From assembly GCA_905250115.1 (NCBI GenBank), contig CAJNOI010000073.1:196827-260826 (forward strand): a DNA stretch of 64,000 bases, read 5' to 3'. The notes beneath the pieces were generated by a model. It was not told where the DNA came from. It made no database searches and worked only from the letters and a program-made list of their open reading frames with translations. The first letter of the stretch is position 1; each line of letters opens with the position of its first letter. Made by a program: the position numbers and the translations under genes. This document shows positions 16,658-29,707 of this stretch, piece by piece. The stretch is from Adineta steineri. Its lineage: Eukaryota > Rotifera > Eurotatoria > Adinetida > Adinetidae.

Positions 16658-19330
16658 TTATTTTAATCGTAAATGTGGAGCTTGATAGAATATAAATCCG
16701 AAGACAAGCATTGTACCAATTAAAAATACAACAATAAATAAACGATCAATAACTCGTCCTAAGATCTGCCATTGTTGTGCAATTGTTGTATTATGTTCTT
16801 GTTGTTTACATCGACGTTCATTCTGTTCAATAAGACGATACATATAATGGATTGATGGTGAATTGTCATTTGTTTCATTAGATTTATGTACGTGCTGTTG
16901 TTGTTGTTGTTGATGCTGTTTTGTTGAATAGGAACGAAGAACAAGTGGTATTGACATTCGACGATTATTATCTGTAGATAATAATGTTATATTTTCATGT
17001 TCACTAGAATTTTCATCATATTGTATTAAACCATTTTGTGATGATTTGATTTCATTTGTATAATTATATTTCATTCGTGTTTTATGTACTGTTATTTGTG
17101 ATTTCTAGAAAAGAAATTTTTAGTTCACAGGAAAAAAAGAATTTTTTTTCTATTTACTAAAGGATTTCGTCGTCTTAGAGACGGTTGTGTAGGAACATCA
17201 ATATTCATTAAAAGAAGTTTAGGAATAATGAAAAAAAATATACGAGATATCCATTTTGGTACAGGTTGAAGATAATGTTTACCATGATGATATACATTAA
17301 GTGAAGCAACTGACATAGCTGTTGCAATACTTACAATTATAATTGCAGAAAAATAATACACACCTAATAATAAAAGAAATTTATTCAATTTTTTATTCAC
17401 AACAATAATACTATGTATATTATTGCCATACTTCCAAATATGATTAGTGATGAATTTTATACCAAATGAAAGTCCGTAAAAAATAGGGTTTATTGAAACT
17501 GTTGACACTAAATATGATACAAGGGTGTGGATGTAGGTGATGATGAGAGCGAGGTTGTGGTGCTATGGATGTCTCTTCTTCTCTATCATTCTTACCCACG
17601 CACACACCCTTATATCACATTTAGTTTCGAATTTTCTCTCATCAATAACTTTTCCTACACTAATAATCAGTGGAATTTCCAAAGAAGAATATTTCAAACA
17701 TAATTCATAAAAATAATTATTATGTCCAATGTCGGATTGAGAAAAAGATTTTTCCTGAAACTTGGATTAGTCTCGAGATGAATGTCATATTCTAATTTAT
17801 GACTTGTCAAATCATCAAAGTAGGTCACTTAGAATATGAATGCGACATTGATTCAGTAAGAAACTGAAGCTTACGATTGAAAAATCAACTGCCTATGTTA
17901 TTTTAAGAAATCTCAAACTCATTTCTGTTATAGTATAACACTTATAGTCGATCTTAAAATGAATTAAAATCGTTTTTAGTCAATTCTTAAACTTGCTTCT
18001 AGCTTATCCAATGATATTTATATACTAAAATTCTAATCATTACTAATAACATACCAATCAATGGCAATGAATCAGAATTTGGTGGCATACTATCAGCAAC
18101 AAGCATAAGAAAAACTGTCATTGAAAGAAGTGTTGTTACACCAATTGAAACTTTTTCTCCTAATTAAATATAAGAATAAAAATATAGTTATATTAATCAA
18201 CGAAAAAAACATAATTTAAACAAACCACTATCGGATGGAACACAAAAACCAAGAAAAGCTACAGTTGTTATAAGAAAACATGGAAGTATCATATTAAATA
18301 CATAAAATAATGGACGACGACGCATTTGTATTGTATATGTTAAGTCCGGAAAAGTTTCTGGGCCTAGATAATATATATATTTATTCGATACTTATTAAAT
18401 AGTTTATATAACTTACAACATGAATATTTAACAACATTTTTCTTTACATGTAATCGAACAATTTCCCATTCTGAAAATAAAATTTTCGAAATAAAAAAGA
18501 CAAAATAAACTTCTCATCTACCTGAATTTTCCATAAAATTACTTAAATCACCAGTCAATGAATTTGCTGATAGTTCAATTCGAGCACTATCATAAGTCCA
18601 TGAGGCAAATTTCAAAGTACAATTTTGTTCATCTATTTCATAAAAATATTTCTTCATTCAAATACATCAAAAAAAAATCTTTCTTTACCAAAAGGAAAAT
18701 AACGAACATCAATTGAACATGAACTTCGAAATATACCTGTAGATAACCATGTAACAATACCTTCAGAAGAGACCATAACATTTGTCGATATTTGACTTAA
18801 TGAAGCAAGATTGTCGGCATTCTAAAATAATAGTATATTTTCGAAATATTCATGGTTTACAACACTTTTTTTGTCACTACATTATATAAAACAATATCAG
18901 GCAACCAAACTTTATCATATTTAATATGAAGTAATTTAACATTATCCCAATGAGCTGGATTCCATTTTAATTTTGGATCAGGCCATTTCTATTTAAAATA
19001 ATTTTTCAGAAAGACAAAATTTAGATAGAAATTTCTAACCATAGTTAACCATTGATTTGTTGTAATAATTTGATTTTTTTCATCGACATCAATTAATTGA
19101 GCAAGTGATAAATCAAATGAAACATTTGTTACATCAAGATGATGTAAAGCTGGTCGAACTGATTTATCATAAACAATTGCATTTAATAAAGTACGAGTTA
19201 AATTCATTTCCATTTCACATATAATTCCTATATATCATCAATTAATTCATAGAACAAACAAATGAAGATGTTAGTTAAAGAAAAACCTACCTGTCACTGA
19301 ACAACAGATCAAAAGAACCATTAACCTCAT
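16658..19330 (-). CDS. Nicotinic acetylcholine receptor alpha-type subunit (Cys-loop channel)
   Basis: Ten exons on the minus strand give 509 residues: 19330-19291, 19227-19040, 18988-18881, 18821-18689, 18632-18522, 18470-18417, 18363-18226, 18159-18055, 17363-17158, 17104-16658. A signal peptide ([10 protein letters not shown]) opens the protein. The ligand-binding domain has [21 protein letters not shown] and the Cys-loop C147 to C161 with 13 residues between. A vicinal pair C211-C212 in YSCCPE marks an alpha subunit. TM1 follows RRRPLFY. TM2 is preceded by GEK, as in cation-selective channels, and TM3 follows. A cytoplasmic loop with poly-Gln leads to TM4 ([14 protein letters not shown]). 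It assembles as a pentamer in the postsynaptic membrane. One vicinal-Cys codon is split by an intron. Intron 8 is unusually long (691 bp) and holds a telomere-like fold-back. Confidence 0.93.
17521..17611. repeat. Telomere-like fold-back block 2 (nAChR intron)
   Basis: AAGGGTGTG at 17521-17529 is an exact inverted match to CACACCCTT at 17603-17611. The 5' side continues G/T-rich (GATGTAGGTG, GAGGTTGTGGTG) and the 3' side is C/A-rich (ACCCACGCACA). The block sits inside intron 8 of the nicotinic receptor gene, one of that gene's two long introns. Confidence 0.55.
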
Positions 19331-19743
19331 ATTAAAGAAGATGATTAATTTTGGTCAACACGAACTATTGTTTGAGTTATTTGTTATTATAATCTATGAT
19401 AGAAGAAATGATTAATGAGAAATATAGAATTGACATTCTGATTTATTTTTATCTGGTACCATTACTGGAATGTTAATGCTTATTTTTATAAGATGAATAG
19501 AAACATCAGGCAATATAATGTTCTTCTTAACTTGAATCGATTTATATTATATGAGTTTTTGATAAACGTCATAGAATATGAAAATTCTCAAGATTAATTC
19601 ATTATATTGAAGGAAATGTGAATAAGTGTGATCATCTTCTTTTTTCCGCGAGAATTTTATAAGTTCTCATAATACTTGTACAATATGAAAATGTTAACAG
19701 AGGTCGCTAGTCGTATGATATGGTACACCCTTATTTTTTAATG

Positions 19744-19757
19744 ATTGTCATGACAAT
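19744..19757. promoter_or_regulatory. Candidate RFX X-box upstream of RIBC2
   Basis: ATTGTCATGACAAT is a perfect 14-bp palindrome, 84 bp before the RIBC2 start codon. It matches the X-box consensus GTHNYYATRRNAAC at all but the two outermost positions. RFX factors drive ciliary genes through such sites (established), so its place before a ciliary microtubule protein is suggestive. Function is inferred only. Confidence 0.4.
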
Positions 19758-19841
19758 ATATAGTGTCAATGGTAGAAATTATTAGTAGTTTTTTTTTCTT
19801 GTAAATTTTTGTGGAATAGATAAAGTTTAAGACACTTGAAT

Positions 19842-22580
19842 ATGTATAAACTCGATATTCCACTCAGTTTGAAAGAAAAAGCAGCGATTGAACGTCGTCG
19901 TCGAGCTGAAGAAGAACGTCAAGGTCGAGTATTCAATTCTAAATATCGACAAATAGGCGTTCGTTACTATAAATATATATTGAAATTATTAATAAATATT
20001 TTTTTCTGTTAATATAGGTCGATAAAGAAGCACTTGAACAACAAGTTCAAGAACGAAATTGGTTGGAAGATCTCGAACAAAAACGTGCAAATGCATTTGG
20101 TAATCTTAAAACTTTATTTTCTTTTCAGCTATAAAATTTATAATTTTCTTAGCTCAAGATGCTATTCGAAATGATAAAATTGCTCAATTACTTCAACATC
20201 GTCAAGAAAATGACGAGCGAGAATATAATCGTTCATTAAATGAATTCCGTGCTTTACATCAACAACCATCTGGACAAAGTATTTTTGTATGAAAATATTC
20301 TAATTAAAAATTCAACATTTTATTTATAATAGGAGAATGGGATTTAAATGATCCAGATTATTTAAAAAAAGATATGCCAGCACGTGTATCTGATGATGAT
20401 CCACGTTGTGGTGTAGCTAGTTTACAGAAATTCGAAGGTGAAGATCAGAATTCACGTGCACGAGCGAAATATCAAAAAGAACAATTACGTGAATGGTCAC
20501 GTATGCAACAAGAAGCTCAAAGACGTGCAGAACAACAACAACAAGCAGCAGATAAATTATTTCATGCTAAACAAAATGAATTAGATCAACGTGGACTTGA
20601 GCTTCAACGTGCTGAAGAAGAATGTCATCGAGCTATTAATGAATCAATTAAAAATTATAATAATGCACTAGTAAGGTTATGATATATTATAAGAATTGAA
20701 TTAAAGATAAATTCGAAATATCTGAGTACATTCACTTTGTTTTATTAAGTAAAAAAAAATATGGATATTTCTGTTTTTGATAGTTTAATACATTAATTAA
20801 ATCTGTCTGTTCGTAACACGGAATGAATTAGTAGCTCGAAGAAAATGATTCTCTATGTCAGGATATTAGTATTCTCGTCAACATTAGAAGCAAATACTTA
20901 AAGCAATAATTAAAAAATAATTGTAGTTTCACATATCCTGCACAGTCTGAGCTATTTTCATGACTTTTATCAATTTCTCAATGATAGATATTTGAACGTA
21001 AATGTCAGTTTGACAATAATGAATAATACCCAATTTTTTTCGGAGAAGGTCTTTCTTATTAGATTGTAACTTAAAAAAGGTACCTATTGAGCATATAACA
21101 AGGAATTTCGATAATTAAAATGCAACGTATGCAAGTGATGATAAAAAGAAGATACTCCGATGAAGAATGATACGTTAACAAATAGTAATAAGCAAATTCA
21201 ACTGTTTTTAAGAGGAGAAACTGTGAATAACTTACATCTATTATCGTATTGCATGCATTTTATTCTAAGTAGTATCATGTGGTGTCTTTGCTTGTTGATT
21301 ATTAAAGTATGGTTTTTTAATGTGACTAATGTTATAGAAGAAGAAGAAGAAAGAAAAAGTAGAATCTCTTCTAAAGATAAACTTCTAATTCAACCTTTTA
21401 CGATCGACTGTCACTTACAAAATACATTACGAAATTTAGTTTAAGATGAATTATTCTTTGTGAATAGTCTATATGGCTGTCTCAGCTTGAAAAACTATTT
21501 GGATTGATTTATAATATTTTAGAGCAATTATTAGTTGTGCTCTGAAAAGACGGTCGGTCGTTAAGAGTTAATGTTTTATGTCTATTTTTGATGAAGGCTG
21601 ATATTTTGATTGTATTTGATGAATGATATCTAGACATTATACTCATCATCGTAAGGTTTCAAACTAAGAATAAATAAATTCGCCGTTTCTTAGGTCTAAT
21701 CACATATTTTATCATTATGAGATTTGTTGTCTGAATTGATGAAAAAAAATTCGAATTTCATACGAATAGATATTGAAAAATAGTTTATATATGGCTAAGA
21801 AGATGACATTTCTAATATTTATATTAATTTCAACTATAAGACTAAAAATATCATGTAAACTTACCGTAGTATGATCATAAGCGTATGACTTTCAGATTAA
21901 AACAAAGAAAATGATATACTATTTCTATTTACTGTCGACTATAATGATAATTAACACGTTCTCTAATACAAACAAAAATTATTAACGCATCAATAATATT
22001 GCGTAGTTTGAAATTCATTCAATATCGTATCTTTCTAGTTTCGAGAAACTCAAGAACGTCAAGCATTGAAAAAACGACAAACAGATCATGATAATTATGC
22101 TGAAATGGCAAATATGATATCATGTGATTTATTAACAGAAAATCCTGATCAAGCTATAAGTCAATATGGACCACATCGTGTTGTACCTGATCGATGGAAA
22201 GGTATGAGTGAAGATCAAATACGTCAAATACGTGAAGAACAACAACGTCAAGTTGAAGAGAAAAAAGTAAATTTTTCGATTTTGTTTTGTTTTTAGAGTA
22301 AAAGTATTTGTTTTCTTTTTTTTTTGTTTAGCGTCGTGACGAAGAAGAACAACAACGTAATGATGAATGGGATCGACGACGTCATGCTGAAGCTAAAGCT
22401 GGTATGATTATTGAAAAACAAATTGAAGGTGAACGTCGCGTTTATGAACATGATCTTTATGATGATAATCAACGTTTGGCAAATGAACAACGTAATCTTA
22501 AAAAATATCTTGATAGTGTTGTTTATACAAATCAACCAACAGCTGCATATTTTATGCAATTTAATACAACAACAAGATAG
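19842..22580 (+). CDS. RIBC2: RIB43A-like ciliary microtubule inner protein (RIBC2 type)
   Basis: Six exons give 379 residues, the usual length for the family: 19842-19958, 20018-20099, 20153-20278, 20333-20670, 22039-22266, 22332-22580. The protein is almost wholly charged coiled coil, rich in Glu, Gln and Arg. It has the RIB43A landmarks QIGVDKEALEQQV near the N-terminus, CGVASLQKFEGED in the middle, DRWKGMS and a C-terminal NQPTAAYFMQFNTTTR. Family members lie inside the A-tubule protofilament ribbon of ciliary and flagellar doublets, which fits an animal with a ciliated corona. It is head to head with the nicotinic receptor gene, 511 bp apart, with a possible RFX site between. Intron 4 is 1368 bp, far longer than the 50-70 bp norm here; the 94-codon ORF inside it (21160-21444) is unsupported. 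Confidence 0.93.
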
Positions 22581-24518
22581 AGTCATGAATATATAAAATA
22601 ACATTTTACATTTGATTATTTTTGAAAATGTTCATTTGGTCTTCATTTCACAGAAATAAATTAATTTTATAATCAAAAAAATTCAGAATAATTCTCACCC
22701 AGTTGTAGATAAGATGAGATAATGAAACAAAGTTAGTCTAGAATGAGAATATAACGATTTGTTTCAAATAAGTTTTTGAATGCGAACAAAACCAACGTGC
22801 GGATGGTCTCGATTGAAGTTACAAAAAAAAGTATTCTTCTCTTGGCTTTCTGAATATTAAAATTCATTTTTATTGTAAGTCGTCATTCCGTAGAATATTG
22901 GATTTACCACAACCATAATACATTAGAGTGAAGTTTTAAAACCATATTTAGAAAGAATATGAAATTATCAATTTAATAGACTAGCTCTAATCTATAATAG
23001 CCAGATTTAAATGTCTGAGAAATGAACAAATATATTAATTAGAATTTTGTTCACCTTCAAAAACTTGCTCTCAACGAGTGGATTTTACGTAAGAAAACAA
23101 TTCTGATTATATACGTAGCGTAAAGACTTTTTATGCATAAGTCAGAATATGATGATATGTGTTAATTATATCGCAATACTAGACCGGTTTATAGGAACGA
23201 TATCGGAGATTTGGCTAAGTCTAGAAAAGTTTATTTTTTAGTGATGATATTTCAAATGACAATAAAAATAGAAAAACTGCATTAGAATACGTTCATATTA
23301 TAACAATGATGTTTATATGAAATAAAGTTTTTATTCAACAAAATCCTCTTACATTCTGAAAATAGTTTAAATCGAAGATGATAAAAATGCATTGCTCGAA
23401 TCAATTTATTAATAAAGAATGAATCAAAAATCTTGTTACTTCATAGAAAAATTCCATTTTTGTTCTATGATAAATAATAAAACGTTATCTTTACTATAAC
23501 TCGAGCTATAGTTGTAAAATTTCAGAGTGATACTTATCTAGTACCGATTGATTTTTGTCATAAAAGAGAAAATAAAAGTTTTCTATGAAGTATCAAGACT
23601 TTTGCCTCATCCTTTAATCATCCAAATTCATCATGAATATAACATTTTTATTTACCATAAATAGTGCAAACGATGAATATGTTACCACTAACTATATTTA
23701 TTTCGAATTATTAAAAATACTTTGAAAAGATCAGATCAATAAATTTAAAGCAAATTTTTTTATTCATTTCATGAGTAATATCATCATAAGAATATTGTTT
23801 TTACGTTCAAAACAAAATAGAAGCCTTATTAACAGAAATATTCTTTTGTATAGCAATCTATTTTTAGTATAAGATAACTTAAATGAAAAGAAACTCATTA
23901 AGTATATTTAAATGAGAAATAGATGAAAAGCTAAAGAACCATAATTAATAGTTTTGTTGAAGCAGAAAAGAATTGCATTATTGTAGTCTTCAACCGGGAT
24001 ATTTATATATTCTTCAGGAGTAGATCACAATGAACTAAATTTAAGAACATTACATATTTCATCGTTTAATATAATAAGAAGAGAGTATGCATTGTAAAAT
24101 TCATTAATTATATTATAAAAGAAATTTTGCAATAATTAAACATTACTTCAACATATCCTAATAAATTTGTTTGTAGTGTCTGTACTACATAATAATTATG
24201 AACTTCTATGTAGTAATATAATAATCCTTTTTAACTTAAAAAGTCCATAATTTCTCCCAAAATAGTAGTGTATATCTAATATTTTCATTAAGAAAAGCCG
24301 ACAACTCAAGACCATGCATTAATTATCATGTTATAGAAGATATAATTTCGTTGTGACATCCGTAGTATGCTGTTTTTTTTGTCTTCCTTTATGACATGCA
24401 CTTACTATAAATAAATATTATATTTATATTGCGCATTGAGACGGCAACACCTTACAACATAGTTTTTAGAATAGACAGAAAAGTGGAAAATTAAGTTTAC
24501 TTTCATCTTTACCTCTAC
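22581..24518. other. Intergenic region, nothing recognised
   Basis: About 1.9 kb of AT-rich DNA between RIBC2 and the nuclear receptor gene. I find no exon with conserved content, no RNA gene and no clear repeat. Confidence 0.4.
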
Positions 24519-26097
24519 ATGGCAAACATCTCTTCATCCCCTGACGATGATTTATTTAAGAAATTTAAACTTAAATATGATCGCACAATACAACTAAAAT
24601 ACGAATCTGATACTCAGATTAATACATCGAATTCTAATGCAAATTCACCAACAAATATCGATGATGTTCAACAACCAAATACTTTTTTCAAAGATATTCA
24701 ATTTTCCAAAGTAAATTATGAAAAAAAAACATGAGATTTTCTTATTCGTATATTCGAATTATTCTTTAGAATAATAATGATAATACCATTTCATTGATTC
24801 ATAATCATAAAAAATCATGTAGTGTTTGCAATGGCACAGCAATAGGTTTTCATTATGGTCTGCGTACTTGCGAAGGTTGTAAAGGTATTCGATAACTATT
24901 TATATTATAAAATAAAGAAAATTTTTATCTGTATAGGCTTTTTTCGACGAACAGTACAAAATAATAAAAAATATCGTTGTAATAAAAATGGTTTATGTAT
25001 TATTGATAAATCTCAACGTAATTTTTGTCAATATTGCCGTTATGAAAAATGTCTTTCAAAAGGCATGACTATTTCAACGGTTAGATGTAATCGAACCTTT
25101 GCGGATATAGCACAATCATACAAAGTATTTATTTTTTATAAAGTATTCCGAAGTCTCTGTTTAGTAAAGCATAGTTTGATTTATCCGTTCTGTATTTATA
25201 TTAGCGAAAAATATGTGAGATATAATATTCAAATTTTTTCCGACTGATGAGTAAAAATCTATTAATAACACAAGTAGAACAGTCAGTATGACCTAAAAGA
25301 AATTTTTTTTTCTAGTACAAAACTCAAACAACTGAACAAATGAATAATAATTCAAATGTTGCATTTAGTAAATTATTTGATATAAATTCATTTTATGATT
25401 TCAATCAAACCTGTACATTAGATGTGTTATTTAATCATTTACAATCATTAGTAAATAATAAGAATTGTTTAACGAAGGAATCTATAAGAAAGATTTCTTG
25501 TTTATTAATTGATACATTTATTAATTGGTATCGTTCATTACCATTCTATTCAATAATAAATCTTGATTTAAATCAATTTATTCTTAATAATTGTTGGTCA
25601 AGTTATATAATTTTAGTTATTTTTTATTTTTTAAAAGTAAATTATAATGATCGATATTTTCTTTCATATGAGAAATATTTTCAACGTTTATTTTCTTATA
25701 CACAAAATGATATTTTATTATCTTTAACATCGCAATTACTTGATCAACTTATGCATATTTTAAAGATATTTTTTAATTCGAATATTACAAATATAGAATT
25801 TTTTCTATTAAATATTTTACTTATTTTTCAATCAGGTAAATAAAATAAATGGAAAATAAAATAAAAAAATTTATATATTTAATTTTAATTTAAGATCAAT
25901 TAAATGATACTACTTTAGATTCTATGGAAGAAATCTATATGAAAATTTTATATACATATGAAATAAATACATTTCCAGTGAAACAATCTTGTCGTTATAA
26001 TCAATTATTAGATTTATCAAAACAAATTCGTTTATTAACACAAATACTTCTCACACATGAACATTTTTATTTGCCATTTTTACTTATTCCAAATTAA
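24519..26097 (+). CDS. Divergent nuclear hormone receptor
   Basis: Five exons give 405 residues: 24519-24710, 24770-24884, 24937-25124, 25316-25835, 25895-26097. The DNA-binding domain starts at C81 with CSVC, then [19 protein letters not shown] (P-box CEGCKG at 98-103, recognising AGGTCA-type half-sites). The second finger is C-x5-C-x9-C-x2-C, ending in CRYEKCLSKGM. All eight zinc Cys are present. The [22 protein letters not shown] stretch recalls NR4 and NR5/NR6 receptors. The ligand-binding part is about 250 residues, helical, rich in Asn, Ile and Leu, with no recognisable signature and no obvious AF-2 helix, so it may be an orphan receptor. It ends 42 bp before an assembly gap, but the stop codon is clear. 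Subfamily assignment is uncertain. Confidence 0.85.
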
Positions 26098-26139
26098 CTT
26101 TTAATCTATTTTTTAAATCTACATATGATTAAATCAAAA

Positions 26140-26239
26140 NNNNNNNNNNNNNNNNNNNNNNNNNNNNNNNNNNNNNNNNNNNNNNNNNNNNNNNNNNNNN
26201 NNNNNNNNNNNNNNNNNNNNNNNNNNNNNNNNNNNNNNN
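26140..26239. other. Assembly gap (100 N)
   Basis: Exactly 100 N, the usual placeholder for a scaffold gap of unknown size. It separates the nuclear receptor gene from the thioesterase gene. Confidence 0.98.
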
Positions 26240-26547
26240 TTAAGTATAACCATTCATTATGATAATCAAGGGGATCAGTCACTTATCTATTCTCTTTTTC
26301 GATGTAACGCGTCATTGGTCAACACTATTTAATGCATATATGTGAATATATATATATATATCTTTTTGTTTTATAATATGGATGAATGAGCACAGCGTCT
26401 GTTTTATATCGATACGATTGTATACTTTAAAATATTATAAAAAACATACCTTTAGAATCATTCAAAATAGTTTCGATTAGTTATTTATAAAATGCACATA
26501 TCTAATCAAATGAGACATTGATTTTTTATTATTTAGATAAAATTGTT

Positions 26548-27591
26548 ATGGCAGCTAATCAAGCAAACAGTCATCCATGGTTCGAAGTTTGTCATCCACG
26601 TCCGGCAGCTAAATACCAAGTATTTATATTTCCATCAGCTGGTCAAGCAGGTATTTTTAATATATATTTATATATATATGTAAATCTAATGTATACTTAG
26701 GTCATTATTATCGTGAATGGGATAAAAATTTTCCTGAATATGAATTTTCAATAGTAATTTATCCTGGACGAGGATCACGATTTGGTGATAAATTATTAAC
26801 TGAAATGAAAGATTATATTACTGAATTAGATAAAGGACTTTTACCATTTATTAAAAAACCATGTATTTTTATTGGACATAGGTATTGATTTTTATTAAAC
26901 ATGAATTAGAATTTATCTTCCTTTTTAAATTCAAGTCTTGGAACTGCTGTTAGTTTTGCATTAGCTAAACATATGGTTGATAAAAAGAATAAAAATAATT
27001 TTCTTAAATTATTGCTCGAAATGGGACGAGGACCACCACATTTAATAGGTTTGATTTTTTTCTATGTTATTATTATTATTGATTTTGTTTTATTTGCGAT
27101 ATTTAGATCCGGATGAACCGTTCGAACACATGAACGACAAAGAACTTACTACAGAATTAAAAAGGTTGGCTGGTAAGATTTACTCATTATATATATATAT
27201 TCTTGTATTTGTTTCTATAGATCCAAGTCAAAGAGAAATATATGATTATCCTGATTTTATGGCAATGATTTTACCTATGTTTAGAGCTGATTCACGGGTA
27301 GCAAGATTTGAAATAAAAGAAAAGCCAAGTTTTCTTTTTGTTTATTTTTTTTAATAGGTTGCAGGTCAATTATTAGAGCAAACTCCATTGGATATTCCAA
27401 TAATTTGTTATGGAGGAGACAAAGAAGAAAAGGTTGATGAAGCTTTTATAAATCGATGGAAAGAATTAACAACAAAACATGATTTATTTCGTGTTAGAAT
27501 GTTTCATGGACATCATCATTTTCAATCAGAATGTGAAGCACAAGTTTTACAAGCTCTTCAAGAAGATTTTCGTAAAATTAACAGTTTATAA
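26548..27591 (+). CDS. Type II thioesterase-like alpha/beta hydrolase
   Basis: Six exons give 257 residues: 26548-26650, 26701-26881, 26936-27048, 27107-27172, 27221-27297, 27358-27591. The order of motifs is that of OLAH/GrsT-type thioesterases: FIFPSAGQAGHYYREWDKNF, VIYPGRGSRFGD, the nucleophile elbow GHSLG (S95, split by an intron), the lid segment with MGRGPPHLI and DYPDF, D201 in CYGGDKEEKV, and H232 in the GHHHF motif. All three catalytic residues are therefore present. Relatives release medium-chain fatty acids from fatty acid synthase or unload stalled acyl carriers on polyketide and peptide synthetases. No such synthase is in the window, so the substrate is open. A TTATTTAG acceptor just before the ATG suggests a 5' UTR intron. 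The poly(A) signal is AATAAA at 27623-27628. Confidence 0.88.
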
Positions 27592-27740
27592 TAATGTTTT
27601 TCTTTTCTGTCAAATTGTTCACAATAAAAAATACTAAACAGTTTGATTATTAAGCATAGAGAAACACCTGAAATGTGTTTATTGATTATAAAATACAGCG
27701 ATAATAATGAACAGATTTAATTGAGGGAAATATCTGAATA

Positions 27741-27801
27741 GGTAGGGTATGAGTATGATGAAGATTAGGAGTAGATATATCCGCACCCACACTCTCAAGA
27801 T
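27741..27801. repeat. Telomere-like fold-back block 3 (3' end of GPCR gene)
   Basis: GGTAGGGTATGAGTATG on the left faces CCGCACCCACACTCTCAAG on the right. Read on the minus strand the right arm is CTTGAGAGTGTGGGTGCGG, the same boundary motif as blocks 6 and 7. Its TGA is the stop codon of the minus-strand GPCR at 27795. Confidence 0.5.
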
Positions 27802-28778
27802 CGAGGCCGAATCGCAGTCATAGGTATCACTATATTGTGTCGTTGCTTTCGTCGTATCAATGAGTTTTTAATCTTATTTACCACTTCTGGTAAGCATCCA
27901 ATGCAAGCAAACGGCAAAAGAAGTGTGAGCAACCAGAAAGAGTAAGTGAAGTAGACATTTTGAACGTAAGCGACCAAGTCGGATAAAGGCGTGGACAGTG
28001 AAATAAATGCTACGACAGTAAATGGACCTTGAAGTACTAAGTAAAGACTCGAAATAAGTAAAAGTTGAAAAATCATTTTGCGATATTTATGCCATTGTGT
28101 ACCTTGTCGTAATGGACCAATTCGTCTTCGAAAGATTGCTCGCATAACAAGACTGATATCGAGCAAAATATCAAGAATTAGAGGAAGGCAATTATGAGCA
28201 ATCAGATCATACATTGAAATCTTTGTGTCAGTTGTGTAACAGGAAAAACCGCAAAGAGGTTGATTGAAATCAAACTGATTTTCACATGAATAAGCAAAAA
28301 TGGTCACAGTATAGAAAAGAATCAGATAGACAGTGATCGCTATGAATGGTAAATAATGGAAAAACAATCGGTATTTTGCTGTAGCGTAAAGATAGTTATG
28401 AAAGATAAGTAGGTGACGTTCAACGGAGACAAAAAGTAATAGAACATTCATCATACTAGAGAGTAAAGAATCACACCATTGCCAAATCAAACAATTGACA
28501 TCAGTCTGTGGTATAACTGTGCTTGTATATAAGTAATTTATGATACGTGGTACTTCCACGAGATTAGTCAATAAACTAACAATGAGCAAGATTAAAATAG
28601 CATGATAATGAAGAGTACGACGTAGTATTCGATCAGTGAGAAGATAATAGATAAGAATGATGTTGCAGAATAATGCCGGTGGTTCAAGTGCAATAAAAAC
28701 ACCGATTTTTATGTTTCGAGTCCATGAAGTTTCATAGGATGTTGAAGATTCTGTTGAATTGTCTTCTGAGATAACCAT
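27795..28778 (-). CDS. Orphan seven-helix receptor, single exon
   Basis: An intronless reading frame of 327 residues starts at ATG 28778. The N-terminus is short and Ser/Thr-rich with an N-glycosylation site. Seven hydrophobic helices follow. TM3 ends in [10 protein letters not shown] (ERH in place of DRY). Cys before TM3 (DVNCLIW) and in the second extracellular loop (CENQF, CGFSCY) can form the usual disulfide. TM7 lacks a clean NPxxY and reads [15 protein letters not shown]. The C-tail is short and basic (RRKQRH). It is a rhodopsin-like receptor of the kind that forms large lineage-specific sets in rotifers; the ligand is unknown. The stop codon lies inside the telomere-like block at 27741-27801, so the last residues may have been trimmed by that element. 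Confidence 0.82.
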   Translation of the reverse strand: MVISEDNSTESSTSYETSWTRNIKIGVFIALEPPALFCNIILIYYLLTDRILRRTLHYHAILILLIVSLLTNLVEVPRIINYLYTSTVIPQTDVNCLIWQWCDSLLSSMMNVLLLFVSVERHLLIFHNYLYATAKYRLFFHYLPFIAITVYLILFYTVTIFAYSCENQFDFNQPLCGFSCYTTDTKISMYDLIAHNCLPLILDILLDISLVMRAIFRRRIGPLRQGTQWHKYRKMIFQLLLISSLYLVLQGPFTVVAFISLSTPLSDLVAYVQNVYFTYSFWLLTLLLPFACIGCLPEVVNKIKNSLIRRKQRHNIVIPMTAIRPRS

Positions 28779-29707
28779 TGTGCTTATATAAAAATAATCG
28801 AAGGAAACAATACTCTATAAATCGTCGAAATTTTAAGACTTAAATTCCTTTAATCATCTATTCTTCGCAAACAACTAAACCTTTATACTTTCCTCTATCC
28901 ATCTGAGAATAATCAATTCTTTTCTTTTGTTGCTTTTAATTAAAATGGTATGTCAGGAAATGAGTTTTTCGACTATTACTTCTAACTAAATAAGTAGTTG
29001 CGGAATAAGTGTTCTATTTCGATCTAGAAGAAGTTTGAACAAAAAACAATTTTTAAGATTACTTGAAGTATGAAACATAAGTTGTTACTTTGTCACTCAC
29101 AATAATCAGTTTCATTTCATCATTCGAAAGGATCATAGTTCTATGAAAGTAATTAATATTAAATTAGTTGAAGTAGCATAATTTCCATTTTCATTCTGCC
29201 GACGATAAGAACCATGATTGTAGTGTACAAATAGGAACATTATATATGTATAATAAATGATCTCTTTGTAAACTCCCGTACTATTTTTCAATATTAATCA
29301 ACAGTGCTTGTTCTGGACTAAGGATAGCCATCAGTTGTTGGCAATATTTGAATTTTCGTATCACATTGCTCACGATTTAGTAATTGACGGAGGGGAGTGT
29401 TGCGATGGCAGTCGCAATATTTGTAATAAATCCTGCAGAGATGACAGTTAAGTTAGAAAATATCGATCACTTTTTTTTTGATAATGGAACTCTAGAAGAT
29501 CTTCTGAAATTGAAGCAAATAAAATGGGTTTAAATTGTATTCGCCAAAAATAATTATAATAACAGCCAACGAAAAACGTTATTTTTCGCTCGTTCTTATG
29601 CATACTGTCATGTGCTATTATAACGTATTCTATTTGTTTTTTTTGCATGCTTCTGAAGCAAATATTGTTTTTTCAGTTTTAATGTACAATATTTTCTCAT
29701 TTTTAAG
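28779..29707. other. Divergent intergenic region
   Basis: 929 bp between the minus-strand GPCR and the plus-strand F-box gene, so it should hold both promoters. I see no supported coding exon; the 60-70 codon frames at 29448-29750 are AT-driven. Confidence 0.4.

Noticed and set aside
21160..21444. 94-codon plus-strand ORF in RIBC2 intron 4
   Set aside because: No conserved motif, AT-driven composition, and it lies inside an intron of a confident gene model.
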